A DNA stretch of 64,000 nucleotides from Erpobdella octoculata (Eukaryota > Annelida > Clitellata > Hirudinida > Erpobdellidae): NCBI GenBank assembly GCA_963978895.1, contig OZ022242.1:23604663-23668662 (forward strand), in the 5' to 3' direction. Numbering within the stretch: the stretch's first letter is position 1; each line of letters starts with the position of its first letter. Below are positions 1 through 13,120 of this stretch, one piece after another. The translations under genes were made by a program, and so were the position numbers. The notes under the pieces are model-generated. The model was given only the letters and a program-made list of their open reading frames with translations. It was not told where the DNA came from and ran no database searches.

Positions 1-2
1 TG

Positions 3-1289
3 GCAGAAGGTAAAGGAAGGAAAATAGCAACTACAACCTCTGAAATGAAGTTTGAAATATTAAACAAGTCTGAAGTTGCATTCAAGTGTTATGCAAATTA
101 TTTGCTGGTTTGGTCAACAACTGGTGAATATTCTTTATAATCTTATTATTATATTTAGCTACCACTTAATATTGATAGACAAAATTCATATAGCTACCGA
201 AATAAAGGATTACTTGTTTTATTATGTAAACAATTAATCTATATATATAAAATAACTGTCTCTATGTATGTCCTTTATGCATTGCTACACGATTCATCTG
301 ATTGAAAATGAAATTTTCACACAACCTTGAGAGTCAATAAAGGAAGGTTTTTGTGAGAGAAAAAAAATTGAGATTGTTCACAAATTGAACGGGAGAGCGA
401 GCATGAACGGAAACGGGAAAGCAACCGTGAATGGGAGAGAAAGCGACTGGTAATGGGAGAGCAAGTGTGGAAGGAAACGGGAGCGAGAGAAAAACCTCTA
501 AAAAATCCCGAGCAATGCCGGGTATCTCGCAATTCTTTGCAAAATCCATATATTGGACTTTTGAATTTTTCCAAGGATAGAGTGAATTGTAACGATTATT
601 ATATATTTTATTATATGACAAGGAGAATGAGGTAGTAACAACATAAAATGGGTTTCATGAAATGCAAGTCACTAAGATACTGGTCATACCAGAGGAAAAC
701 TTTGTAATGGTGTAAAGATTTATGATTGTAGAACTCGATCTGCACTCAATAACATTATCTCATAACTGAATTGCTGAAATTTTTAATACTTTAGTGAAGT
801 GGGATGCATTAGAGCTATTTGGAGTGGAGAAGCTTGCTCCGGTGCTCGGAGACCACAAGTACTCGAGTCGTGTTCAAACAATTCTCGACAGGCCGATACA
901 CATCAAACCCGATGAGGCATTTCCACAACCTCAGGTAAATTTGTTTGTTCTGAACCTTTTCTGTGTCAAATTGTTATCAACTATATTTATGCCATGAATT
1001 TTCAATTAAAAATAATTGATTTCTTCAGGATGTACCAAAAGACATTTTAAAAGAACTCAACATTGAAGAGGAATGTGTGGCGGACATTCCCCTTCACATC
1101 CACTGCTCCCAAGTCATTCTTCCTCGTCTTTTTCAGACAAAAAGTGGCTTGTCTTTCCGAAGGACTTGTCTGCAGAACGATTTATGTGGTGAAAATCATG
1201 AACAGGGAATAAATTCCCACAACATAGTTATAAATGCTCCCCTTCCGTTATTTTATTTGAAAACTTTGAAACGGTTAAAATTGGATTGA
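3..1289 (+). CDS. Unrecognised host gene, last three exons (partial)
   Basis: Three open segments join by consensus splice sites with matching phases. Exon a is 3..123 (donor ACTG|GTGAAT) and leaves one base. Exon b is 795..934, after a pyrimidine-rich TTTAG acceptor, and supplies two bases to make a Val codon; its donor is CTCAG|GTAAAT. Exon c starts at 1029 after TTCTTCAG and runs to a TGA at 1287-1289. The joined protein includes WDALELFGVEKLAPVLGDH and DVPKDILKELNIEEECVAD. It continues past the left edge of the window, so the N terminus is unseen. The first intron contains an H1 Helitron-like insertion. I do not recognise the family and assign no function. The last part of exon c may include sequence past a further donor, so the C terminus is less certain than the exon b/c join. 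Confidence 0.5.
239..534 (+). mobile_element. Helitron-like element H1, short copy in an intron
   Basis: It starts with the family 5' end TCTATATATATAAAAT, then the shared CATTGCTACAC-type segment and a few degenerate 18-bp minisatellite units (GGGAAAGCAACCG type). It ends in a CCCGAGCAATGCCGGG hairpin, where other copies have CCCGGGCAACGCCGGG. The terminal CTAG has decayed. It is non-coding. Confidence 0.6.
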
Positions 1290-1786
1290 GCAGGTGTTGA
1301 ACTAAAAAATTAAAAAATTTAATAGCTATTCATATAATTGAAGTCTGTGAAATTGTATAACTTGACCTATTAATATGAAATCTATGGCTTCATATTTAAA
1401 AAACCATAAAATTGAGAAAATTATAAAGTGGTTGACGATATCCACCCAGAACAAAATCGGATATTAAATAATTACAATCAGCACCATAATGTCATGGAGT
1501 CATGCACATCCTCTTACATTAATCTACATATCCCATCTAATGTCTATATCCATTGACAAATATAAAAAATGTAGTTACAAAAAATACAATTGTAAATAAA
1601 AACAGGCATTCTCAATTATTCATCCATATTGTAACTGTTCTCAGACAATCAATTCACTTTGTATCAGCTATCCATATCAACATTGATACAACTGCTACAC
1701 ACAGCTTTTAACAGGAAAATCCACCCAAGAACTTCTGAAACTCAAGCAGGCTATTTCCAGTCAATTAACTAAATGACACAGTGACA
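1290..1786. other. Tail-to-tail intergenic spacer / 3' UTRs
   Basis: AT-rich sequence lies between the converging unknown gene and the A20/AN1 gene. I see no ORF, RNA gene or repeat structure. It presumably holds the 3' UTRs of both genes. Confidence 0.4.
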
Positions 1787-3437
1787 TTAAATTTTTCCTA
1801 TTTTGGCTGCCACTATGGCTGGATTGTTTTTGCGAATTTCTTCCTGTCCTGATTCTTTGTAGTCAAACGTGCAGTCATGTGTGTCCGAGTACCTGTGCAA
1901 GCTGCAAAATAAACCACCACAACGACACGGAAAACCTGCAAAAGAAATACGACCACATAAGAATCACTTCATGGACGTTTACTGCTTTTAAAAGGAAGCA
2001 CTAATAACAAAACAATACAGATTTTTTAATATGATTCATAAGCAAGCCAATATTGCATAATAATGTTGCAACCCTGCAAGCAAAAATGTCATCAGCTTTA
2101 AGGAATTTCTGAACCCCACTGGAAATGTAGCATCACATCTTCAATTACAGGTCTGCAGTACTGCACTCACCAAGTGAAGCTTTTTCTGCCATTTTTTGTG
2201 GCCCTTTTTTGTGTACATAAATTATAAATTCCTGGTCTATATTAGAAAACTATGGTTATAGTTATTTAGATTTTTTTTAAATTTGGAAATATATATCTGA
2301 TTTATAAAAATTGAGAACAGTTTTTTACACCTAGATGGAATAGATTTCTTGTTTTTATATTTGATATAATATAAAGAATAAATTGAAATATAAGTTTATA
2401 ATTTCTCTTCATCTGTATGAAGCAATAAATGAAAAAAAGCACATTTTGTATTTCTAAAGCATTTGAATAAAATCAATTTGTCTATTTCTATCAAATCTAT
2501 GAAATTGAAAATGTTTTGGAAATCACTGACCAGTTAATCCAACTTTTTTCCTACACGAGAAACATCGGTTTTTCCTTGGTTTTTCGGCATCAGCATCTTG
2601 TGAACAATCCTCACTTTGCGTTGTTGAATCATTATTAACTAGAAAAATAAGCTTTGAAGTTTATAAAAGTTAGCATTATAAAAAAATTATTTATTTAATC
2701 AAAACCTTTTGGACAAAGGGAAGCTGATGCTTGACTTGTAGATGGCTCATTAACTGAAATAAAAAAAGATCTCATTACAAATGGTAAAACTTAATAACAA
2801 AGCAACAATGTCATCAACACTAATGGCTGTTGACAGCTTGTCACAAAATCGCTTCAGAACTTCTTAAATAGTTGAAAATTTAGTAGAGACTAAGTTAAAG
2901 CCCTTGTTTATACCATTAAGATCATATAATTTATTCATGCAAGCCCTTGTAACCCCATCAAAAGGTTGTCAGAAAAAGTTCCTAATGAGACTAGTGTTCA
3001 TATTTTCAAAAAATAAATAGCCTCATGATATAATTTTATAAAGCTGACTGATTAGGAAATGAGAAAATTTGGTCGTAGAATCCATTTTCGGCATGCACTG
3101 TCAATAGCCAATTGTGCTATTGACAGGAAGCATAAAATTTTCGGCCCATAGCACTAATACTTATTCACATTGTGCTCATTGTCGATGGCACCGATCTTAA
3201 AAATTATAATCAAATATTTCATCCTTATAATAAAGCAGTCATACCAACAAGTGATGCAAGCTGGTTCTCAAGAGTATTAATTTCATTACTAGAGTGTGAG
3301 ATGACGCTTGCTGAGGAAGTGGTAGACATCTGTCTTTTAACTTTTTCTTTGAAGCATTTTGAACACATTCCTTCATAGTTTGAAGACCCAAAAAAACCGC
3401 AGCCGTTGAGGCATTTCATCGAACTCTGAGACTCCAT
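1787..3437 (-). CDS. A20/AN1 zinc-finger protein (ZFAND5/ZFAND6 type), four exons
   Basis: CDS exons on the minus strand are 3437-3245, 2753-2706, 2638-2531 and 1935-1787. All three introns have GT/AG ends, and every junction is phase 1. The product is 165 residues, the usual length for the ZFAND5/6 family. An A20 finger starts at C9 (C-x3-C-x11-C-x2-C, CLNGCGFFGSSNYEGMCSKC). A Ser/Thr-rich linker follows, then an AN1 finger from C106 to C138 (CFSC...CRCGGLFC..H...HDC). Family members bind ubiquitin through A20 and act in proteasomal and stress responses; that role is inferred from the family. The start Met sits just before the A20 finger, as is usual. This is the clearest host gene in the window. 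An intronless relative is at 31401-31844. Confidence 0.9.
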
Positions 3438-3960
3438 CTATTCTATTGTTAGTTTAAAATTAAACAGTTACAGTAAAATCGAAAATGCGATGTGATGTAA
3501 AACAATTTCTACTTTCATTACATTTTCAGACAGCGGCCAGTTATTAGATATTAGATAGACAACGTCTCTATGGATAAAGATTAACTGAATGAAGTCTGAA
3601 TGATCAATCAGTGTGGAGATATGGCGTGGCTGACTAAGCAGTTCGGCTCTCAGGAAGAACAAGAATAAAGAACAGAAGAAATTGACGAATTTAACGGATT
3701 CTACTGCGTCGTTAAAAACACAGCATCAACTTTCTCATCAAAGCACAGTGCTTCCCACAGTGTACGTTTTACGGCAAGACCGACTCTAAGTAGTTTTAAC
3801 GAATGTAAAATAAGCCGACAACAAAAAAATTGAAATTGACAGAGCAAAGTAAATATGGACTTAAATGGACGGTGCAGGTTTTTTCATTAAATCGAATTAT
3901 TGAAATTTTAGCTAAGTTTATTGCTGTTTAATTTTAAATAATTATTGTGTAACAATAGGT
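3438..3960 (-). promoter_or_regulatory. Probable 5' UTR and promoter region of the A20/AN1 gene
   Basis: This sequence lies directly upstream of the A20/AN1 start codon and has no repeats or ORFs. No TATA box or other motif was firmly identified, so the call rests on position alone. Confidence 0.3.
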
Positions 3961-4015
3961 TTATGTTAAAGAAGAACATTGTAGTAGTGTTGCGAAAGAG
4001 GGCTGCAAAGATGGT

Positions 4016-4156
4016 ATCCTATCAAAAGAGCGAAAACATAAGGGCGAAAACAAAAGAGCGAAACTAAAAAGGCGAGTGCTAAAAAGAGCGCACGATAATA
4101 AGAGCGAAAATGAAACTGGCAAAACTAAAAAGAGCGCACGATAAAAAAGGCAAAAA
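4016..4156. repeat. Degenerate short tandem repeat (AAAAGAGCGAAAAC type)
   Basis: Imperfect units with the core AAAGAGCGAAAA or AAAAGAGCGCACGATA recur about eight times. The run ends next to CCATTGCCGGGTTCTC, which resembles a decayed H1 3' end. Confidence 0.5.
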
Positions 4157-4199
4157 AAAAATTTTTTAATATAACTAGTTGAGATACTCGCCATTGCCG

Positions 4200-4795
4200 G
4201 GTTCTCTCTCTATCGGACACACACTCAATCTTCTATCAAGCTTCTGTTATCTCTTTCTCCCTTTATGTGCAATATGTGTAAATTGAAAATATAAGAAACT
4301 TTCTGTTCAATATGGAAAAAACTAAATTTTTATTATAACTTTTTACTTTAAAAAATCATATATCACATTCCTTAAATAAACTAAAAACTGACGGTTCATT
4401 TCTTTACAGAAAAGTTCAAACCTATGAATCTTCAACTTTACATTTCTTAGGCCAGTTTTGGGGCCTAATTTGTATTTCTTGGGGACCCAAAACTACGTCA
4501 GGAGGCCCACTGAAATGTCTCTGCTCCCTCCAAATTGACGTCACTGAACTAACAGCTTTTATTCATATTAAATATGATTACTGTTTAAGAACTGGTCGTT
4601 GAGCCGTCTAAACTTGTTTAGAAAAAGGAACTTTTCATTTTCAACTTTTCTGCTGGACCTGCCGGTGAAAGTCTGAATGTTTTTTGAGATATTATTAGAA
4701 TTATATTTTGTATTGAATCAGTTTGAAAAAACACGAAAATCTTAAATATCTGCCAATTATCAGAACTATTGATGGTTGAGAGGTTAATTTATTAA
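4200..4795. other. Unannotated AT-rich sequence
   Basis: No ORF with recognisable homology and no clear repeat structure is visible. It lies between the degenerate repeat and the H1/H3 fragments. Confidence 0.3.
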
Positions 4796-4799
4796 AGAT

Positions 4800-4965
4800 A
4801 AAACCTCAACAAACGGAAACGGGAGAGTACGTGGGAACGAGAGAACAAGCGGAAACGTAGAGCAATCAGGAGTGGGTGAGCAAGCTGGAAATAGAGCAAG
4901 CGGGAACGCAAGAGCAAGCGGAAACGGAGAGCAAGCGGAAAGGGAAAACAAGCGGGAACGGGATA
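4800..4965 (+). repeat. Minisatellite block of the H1/H3 type
   Basis: Imperfect units such as GAGAGCAAGCGGGAACG repeat through the block. It is the same purine-rich core that fills the H1 and H3 Helitron-like families elsewhere. Confidence 0.6.
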
Positions 4966-4975
4966 TATACATATA

Positions 4976-5008
4976 CTAGCTGACCCAGCAAACGTTGTTT
5001 TGCTTTTC

Positions 5009-5046
<38 letters not shown>

Positions 5047-5470
5047 TTCTCAAACAGAAGGGCCTATCGGCCTCTAATACCGTTCGGACAGTACAAACGA
5101 AACAAAAAAAAACCAATAAACGAAATATGTACACATACTCAGTTGCAAATCGTAAATTGTTAAGATGTTAGAAACATACAATAGCAAAGTATACTCGCGT
5201 ATAACATATTGAATAAGATATTAAGTCTTGTAAATATTTAAATTATGCATTTATGGAACGGTTAAACCTGACAAATTGTTGTTCTTAACGCTTATAGATA
5301 ATGCCGTGAAGTTGAAACTTCCACCGCAATCTTCAAAATCCCTCTAAATACCTCCAAAAATCTGTTCATTTGACATCCAGATCTGCTAATGCTTCATGAA
5401 AAATTCTTTTGGTTTTTTTATTAAAAGTTTAATGCTTGCTCTCCCTGTCGCTCTTCCGCTCTCCCGATAT
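4976..5470 (-). mobile_element. Helitron-like element H3 (3' end at the left)
   Basis: Read on the minus strand it ends ...GCAAAACAACGTTTGCTGGGTCAGCTAG, a short hairpin followed by CTAG and then T. The same terminus occurs on the plus strand at 49633. It contains an (ATTT)n tract at about 5011-5047 and a decayed minisatellite at 5437-5468. No protein is encoded. The right boundary is approximate. Confidence 0.55.
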
Positions 5471-5475
5471 ATATA

Positions 5476-5872
<397 letters not shown>

Positions 5873-6317
5873 AATATAATTCAGCTAAAATTTTAAATTT
5901 AAATCAAGTAAATAAATTTTATTTTATTTCAATTTTTATCAATGTCGTTATTAGGGATGTCACGGGTACCCGAACCCGAGTTCGGTACTACCCGGTCTTT
6001 TTCTGATACCCGAACCCGAACTCGAACCCGAAAGTGTGAAAATTTGATACCCGAAAATCTGAAAACTTGATACCCGAACCCGAACCCGAACCCGAAAATG
6101 TGAAAACTTGATACCCGAACCCGAACTCGAACCCGAAAATGTGAAAACTTGATACCCGAACCCGAACTCGAACCCGAAAATTTATAAGCCTAATACCCGA
6201 ACTCGGAGTTGTGAACAAATAAATTTTTTTAGTGAATAAATATTTATTCCAGTTTTAAAAATAGCAACACAAACAGAGTTTTCATAACTTTTCTAGTTTA
6301 TTAAAAATGAAATAGTA

Positions 6318-6728
6318 TTAGGAACCAATTTCAGGCAAGTTGTACTTCATAAACAACAGTTTTTCTGCTGTCCTGCCTGATAATCGGTTCCTTAGCGGTT
6401 CATAAATAATTGCAGCACCACTGAACAACTGTTCCGATAGAACGCTGGTAACTGGGGCCGCCAAGTAGCGTTTTTTTATATAATAGTTTATAGTCCTTTA
6501 CACCAAGTGTTTTAAGACTGAAACGGCTGTGTCAGAAGCACCTAAGTACTTCCAGTCGTGGATCATAATTTGATCCTTTTAACTTTTCCCTCCTCCTTTC
6601 TCCATGCTTGGGACTGGCTTGCAAAAGCAAGGCGGAGTTCCAAGTAGCGTTTAGAGATCACCGCTAAATTTGGAAAGTTTGTTCTGTTATCTTTCCACCA
6701 CAAAAGAGGATCTTCGTCTAAAGTGATA
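6318..6728 (-). pseudogene. hAT transposase C-terminal remnant
   Basis: Minus-strand frames read DEDPLLWWKDN...FPNLAVISKRYL, then, after a 166-bp insertion, AAPVTSVLSEQLFSGAAI...LRNRLS...EKLLFMKYNLPEIG and a stop at 6318-6320. These match the hAT C-terminal dimerisation region (SER-LFS-G and EKLLF-KYN motifs). The rest of the transposase is missing. Confidence 0.8.
6474..6639 (-). mobile_element. 166-bp insertion, SINE/LINE-tail-like, in the hAT transposase
   Basis: It is flanked by a 13-bp duplication CCAAGTAGCGTTT (6461-6473 and 6640-6652). On the minus strand it ends in an A-rich tail (TATATAAAAAAA), as expected of a target-primed retroinsertion. Removing it with one duplication copy rejoins ...KRYL with AAPVT... 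in frame. The source element is not recognised. Confidence 0.65.
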
Positions 6729-7865
6729 AATTACAAGTTTTGTTGAAGTAACATATTATACTAATCCCGAGCCGTAGAAGTTTTGTGTTATCACCTTTGC
6801 GTAACAAATAACACAAATACGTCATTTTATTGGCCAGTGTGTAAGCTAGACCACTAATCCGTTTGATTATCAGGCCGGACCGAGAAGCGAACGAACTAAA
6901 ATAATTAAGCCTCATTCGGTCGAAGAAATCGCGGATAGCCATGACTCTAAACATTTTACTTCAGTTATATAACCTTATATTTATTAATTCATATACTCAA
7001 AGTTCTTCTGATATAACAAAGACCCTTTGTTATAAAGATAATCTTGCATAATCCAAAACTTTAACTGGCAAAGTCTATAAATGATCTATGCGTCACAGTC
7101 ATTTTATTGGCAAATGTGTAAGCTAGAACACTAATCCGCCTGATTACCCGCCCGGACAGAGCCGCGAAAAAAATTAATAAATTAAAATAATTTAAGCGGT
7201 AACGTATTATACTAATCGCAAGCCATACAAGTTTTGTATTATCACCTTTGCGTAACAAATAACACAAATAGGTCATTTTATTGGTGAGTGTGTAAGCTAG
7301 ACTACTAATCCGCCTGATTATCTGGCCGGACTGAGCCGCGAATGAACTAAAATAATTAAGCCTCCTTCGGCCAAAGAAATCACATTATTTGGAAAGCTAA
7401 AAAAATAACTTGTTAGAGTTTATTCAATACGTGTAATGTCCAATGGATGAATTGATCGCTCTTGTTTGTATATGTATATACACTAGGTAAATTTAAAATC
7501 AATCCGGGAATTTGAAATCATAAGCCAGTACCCGAACCCGAACCCGGTTTTTGGAAAACTACAAACCCGAACCCGAAAACTTGAGTTTCACAAACCCGAA
7601 CCCGAACCCGAACCCGAAAACTCGAGTTTTACAAACCCGAACCCGAAAACTCTAGTTTCACAAACCCGAACCCGAAAACTCTAGTTTCACAAACCCGAAC
7701 TCGAACCCGAAAACTCCAAAAAGTACTACCCGTGACATCCCTAGTCGTTATAAATGTGATTTTTATCTAATTGGCTCTCCTGTTGCAATATCTATTGTTT
7801 ACTATCTTTTCGTTGCTAACTTCCTGATTCGTTGCTGTCGGAATCGTTGCTAACTTCATGGCCAT

Positions 7866-8627
7866 AGATATATATAGATACGCCCTGCACACATTTTTTC
7901 ATAGGCCGGCCAGCGACCCCAGCATAGTATATAACAATTCATAAATTTCGAAATAGAAAATGCATAGATATATATAGATACGCCCTGCTGTGCTAACGTT
8001 CGCCTTCAACACGCAGGTGTAATACTACTACTAATAATAATAACATGGTTTAAATTAAAGTGGTTCAGAAGACTAAATAGCCTGTCTGAGAACCACTACT
8101 GGTTAAAAACCAATTTGTCCAAGCATTACTCTAAAATGTTCAATCAACTCAACAGAAACTGCTTCTTCACTCAGCTGGTTCCAGGCATTGATGACTCTGC
8201 TGCTAAAGAATCTCTGCTTAAATTTCCCTTCCGATTGTTTGAAGATCTTGTACCTGTGACCCCGTAGTCCTACTCTATACGCTGTCTGGCATACTTTTTT
8301 CTTCGGTTTGTTTGACTCTTTATATAGCTTATTCAACATAAAAAATAACGAGAATTCTCTTTAAGAGGTTACGAAAATTATACTAAGCGGCAACATAACG
8401 AGCTGTGAAAGGGCGCACGATTGGTTGAGCATTGGCTCAGTCGGCAAAAATCTTTTTTTTAACGCAAAAATTGTTTTTAAATTGTTTTTATTCACAATTA
8501 TATTTTGTTTCATATTTTTTAATTAGTTTAAATTTTTTAAACACATTTTCTACTTCGAAATTTATGAATTGTTATATACTATGCTGGGGTCGCCGGCCTG
8601 CCTATGAAAAAATGTGTGCAGGGCGTA

Positions 8628-8645
<18 letters not shown>
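7866..8645. repeat. Inverted repeat of about 100 bp
   Basis: The segment at about 7866-7970 (ATAGATACGCCCTGCACACA...CATAAATTTCGAA) recurs as its reverse complement at about 8545-8645. A short third piece (ATAGATACGCCCTGC) lies at 7973-7988. The arms flank the LINE fragment at 8103-8339. Confidence 0.65.
8103..8339 (-). pseudogene. LINE reverse-transcriptase C-terminal fragment
   Basis: The 78 codons read RGHRYKIFKQ...RFFSSRVINAWNQLSEEAV...HFRVMLG. This is the RGH-x-KLFK and FF-RVV-WN-LP signature at the far C terminus of many CR1/L2-group LINE proteins. There is no RT core, so it is a 5'-truncated insertion. Confidence 0.65.
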
Positions 8646-8664
<19 letters not shown>

Positions 8665-8847
8665 ATCGGTGGTTTATATTTGATATTTCGATTGCCAAAA
8701 AGTTTTTTTTAAATACATATAGTTTTGCTTTTGTTATTTGCAATGCCGAGAAAACGAGCTGACATAGATCGTAAAAGTCTATCCAAATTCCGACAATCTA
8801 CTTCACACGTGCTATGGCTATGCTAACCGCGCGGATAACCAGCGAGC

Positions 8848-8965
8848 GACGGGTGTCTGTAAAACGCGAACGGCGAACTTCTAAAACGCGAACTAAATTG
8901 CGAACCACTCACTAAAGAGCGAACCTTATTGCGAACCAATGTGTAAAGGCGAACTCGAAGACAGA
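8848..8965 (+). repeat. GCGAAC-rich repeat block (copy 1)
   Basis: It starts GGGTGTCTGTAAAACGCGAA and continues with dispersed GCGAACC units. The reverse complement of the same structure is at 19540-19715, and both copies are bordered by GCGAGCGAC. This looks like the end of a non-autonomous DNA element. Confidence 0.5.
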
Positions 8966-8989
8966 ACGAAAACAAATATATAATACTAG

Positions 8990-11138
<2,149 letters not shown>

Positions 11139-11149
11139 TATATATATAT

Positions 11150-12347
<1,198 letters not shown>

Positions 12348-12349
12348 TT

Positions 12350-12523
12350 TTGTTTTCTATTTAACACATCGAAACTTGCAAGTTAAAAAGTAATAAAGAT
12401 TTGTATAAGCATTCTTTACTGAATTTGCTGATTTACTCGCCACATTAGCCAAATTCAACTGTAAAATTCTAATCCTTGGCGACATCAACCTCCATCTTGA
12501 CAAGCCAGACCAACCTAACACTA
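12350..12523 (+). pseudogene. L2/CR1-like LINE, endonuclease piece upstream of a nested insertion
   Basis: The frame reads FFTEFADLLATLAKFNCKIL and then ILGDINLHLDKPDQPN, the GDFN motif of an apurinic-type endonuclease. The reading frame stops at 12523, where the minus-strand LINE is inserted, and continues at 16324. The element is 5' truncated at the (TA)n tract. Confidence 0.8.
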
Positions 12524-12830
12524 TTTTTTCTATTATCATTGTTTATTGGGCATACAAAAACACATTAAAGAAACACATAAAAATTGAAATAAAAGCATGC
12601 AACAAAAAATGAATGAATAGTGCCCAAAAGGAACATCCGAAGAGATGAATCTCGCTTGAGGATGACCAGTGCAGATGAAACATTTACAAATTATAATAAT
12701 ACAGGTACATACAATACAATAAATTTAGAATGGTAAAATAACTGAAATAAATTACTAAGATGAACAAAATAACAAAATTTAACATTTAATATTATACAAT
12801 ATACGTTCGAATCTGAGATGATAGAATATA

Positions 12831-13082
12831 TTATAATTTTAATAAGTGAGATTTAAGACGAGATTTAAATAATGAAAAGGACTCAGAGGACTGTATTGAA
12901 ATAGGGATGACTGAATATGTACGCGGACCTAAACATTTAATAGAGAAGGTTTTTAGTCTTGTGTTTGCAAATTCTGGACGGAAAAGATTAGATGATCGCA
13001 AAAAATGGGTATGAATATCGGACGACTTTAAGAAGAAATCATGAAAGGATTGAGGTAGAGTAGAATTAGAATATTTATACAT
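12831..13082 (-). pseudogene. Frameshifted C terminus of the minus-strand LINE ORF2
   Basis: The frame has ...RPEFANTRLKTFSIKCLGPR...VIPISIQSSESFSLFKSRLKS, the R-x-S-x-GP-x-WN and FK-LK pattern found at the very end of CR1/L2-type proteins. It is out of frame with the main ORF2, whose frame is lost at about 13200. Confidence 0.75.
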
Positions 13083-13120
13083 AAAAGAACCAATTTGAAA
13101 CAGATTGACTTGATAAATGT

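Larger units (their letters stand above)
5952..7743 (-). mobile_element. Defective hAT transposon, 1,792 bp
   Basis: The terminal inverted repeats start TAGGGATGTCACGGGTA on the left and end TACCCGTGACATCCCTA on the right (a mismatch or two further in). The flanking 8-bp duplications are GTCGTTAT at 5944-5951 and 7744-7751, the hAT signature. Both ends carry a CCCGAACCCGAA minisatellite (5965-6200 and 7520-7725). The interior holds transposase remnants on the minus strand and three diverged copies of an approximately 180-bp unit (6742-6910, 7095-7195, 7200-7370). It cannot transpose on its own. Confidence 0.85.
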
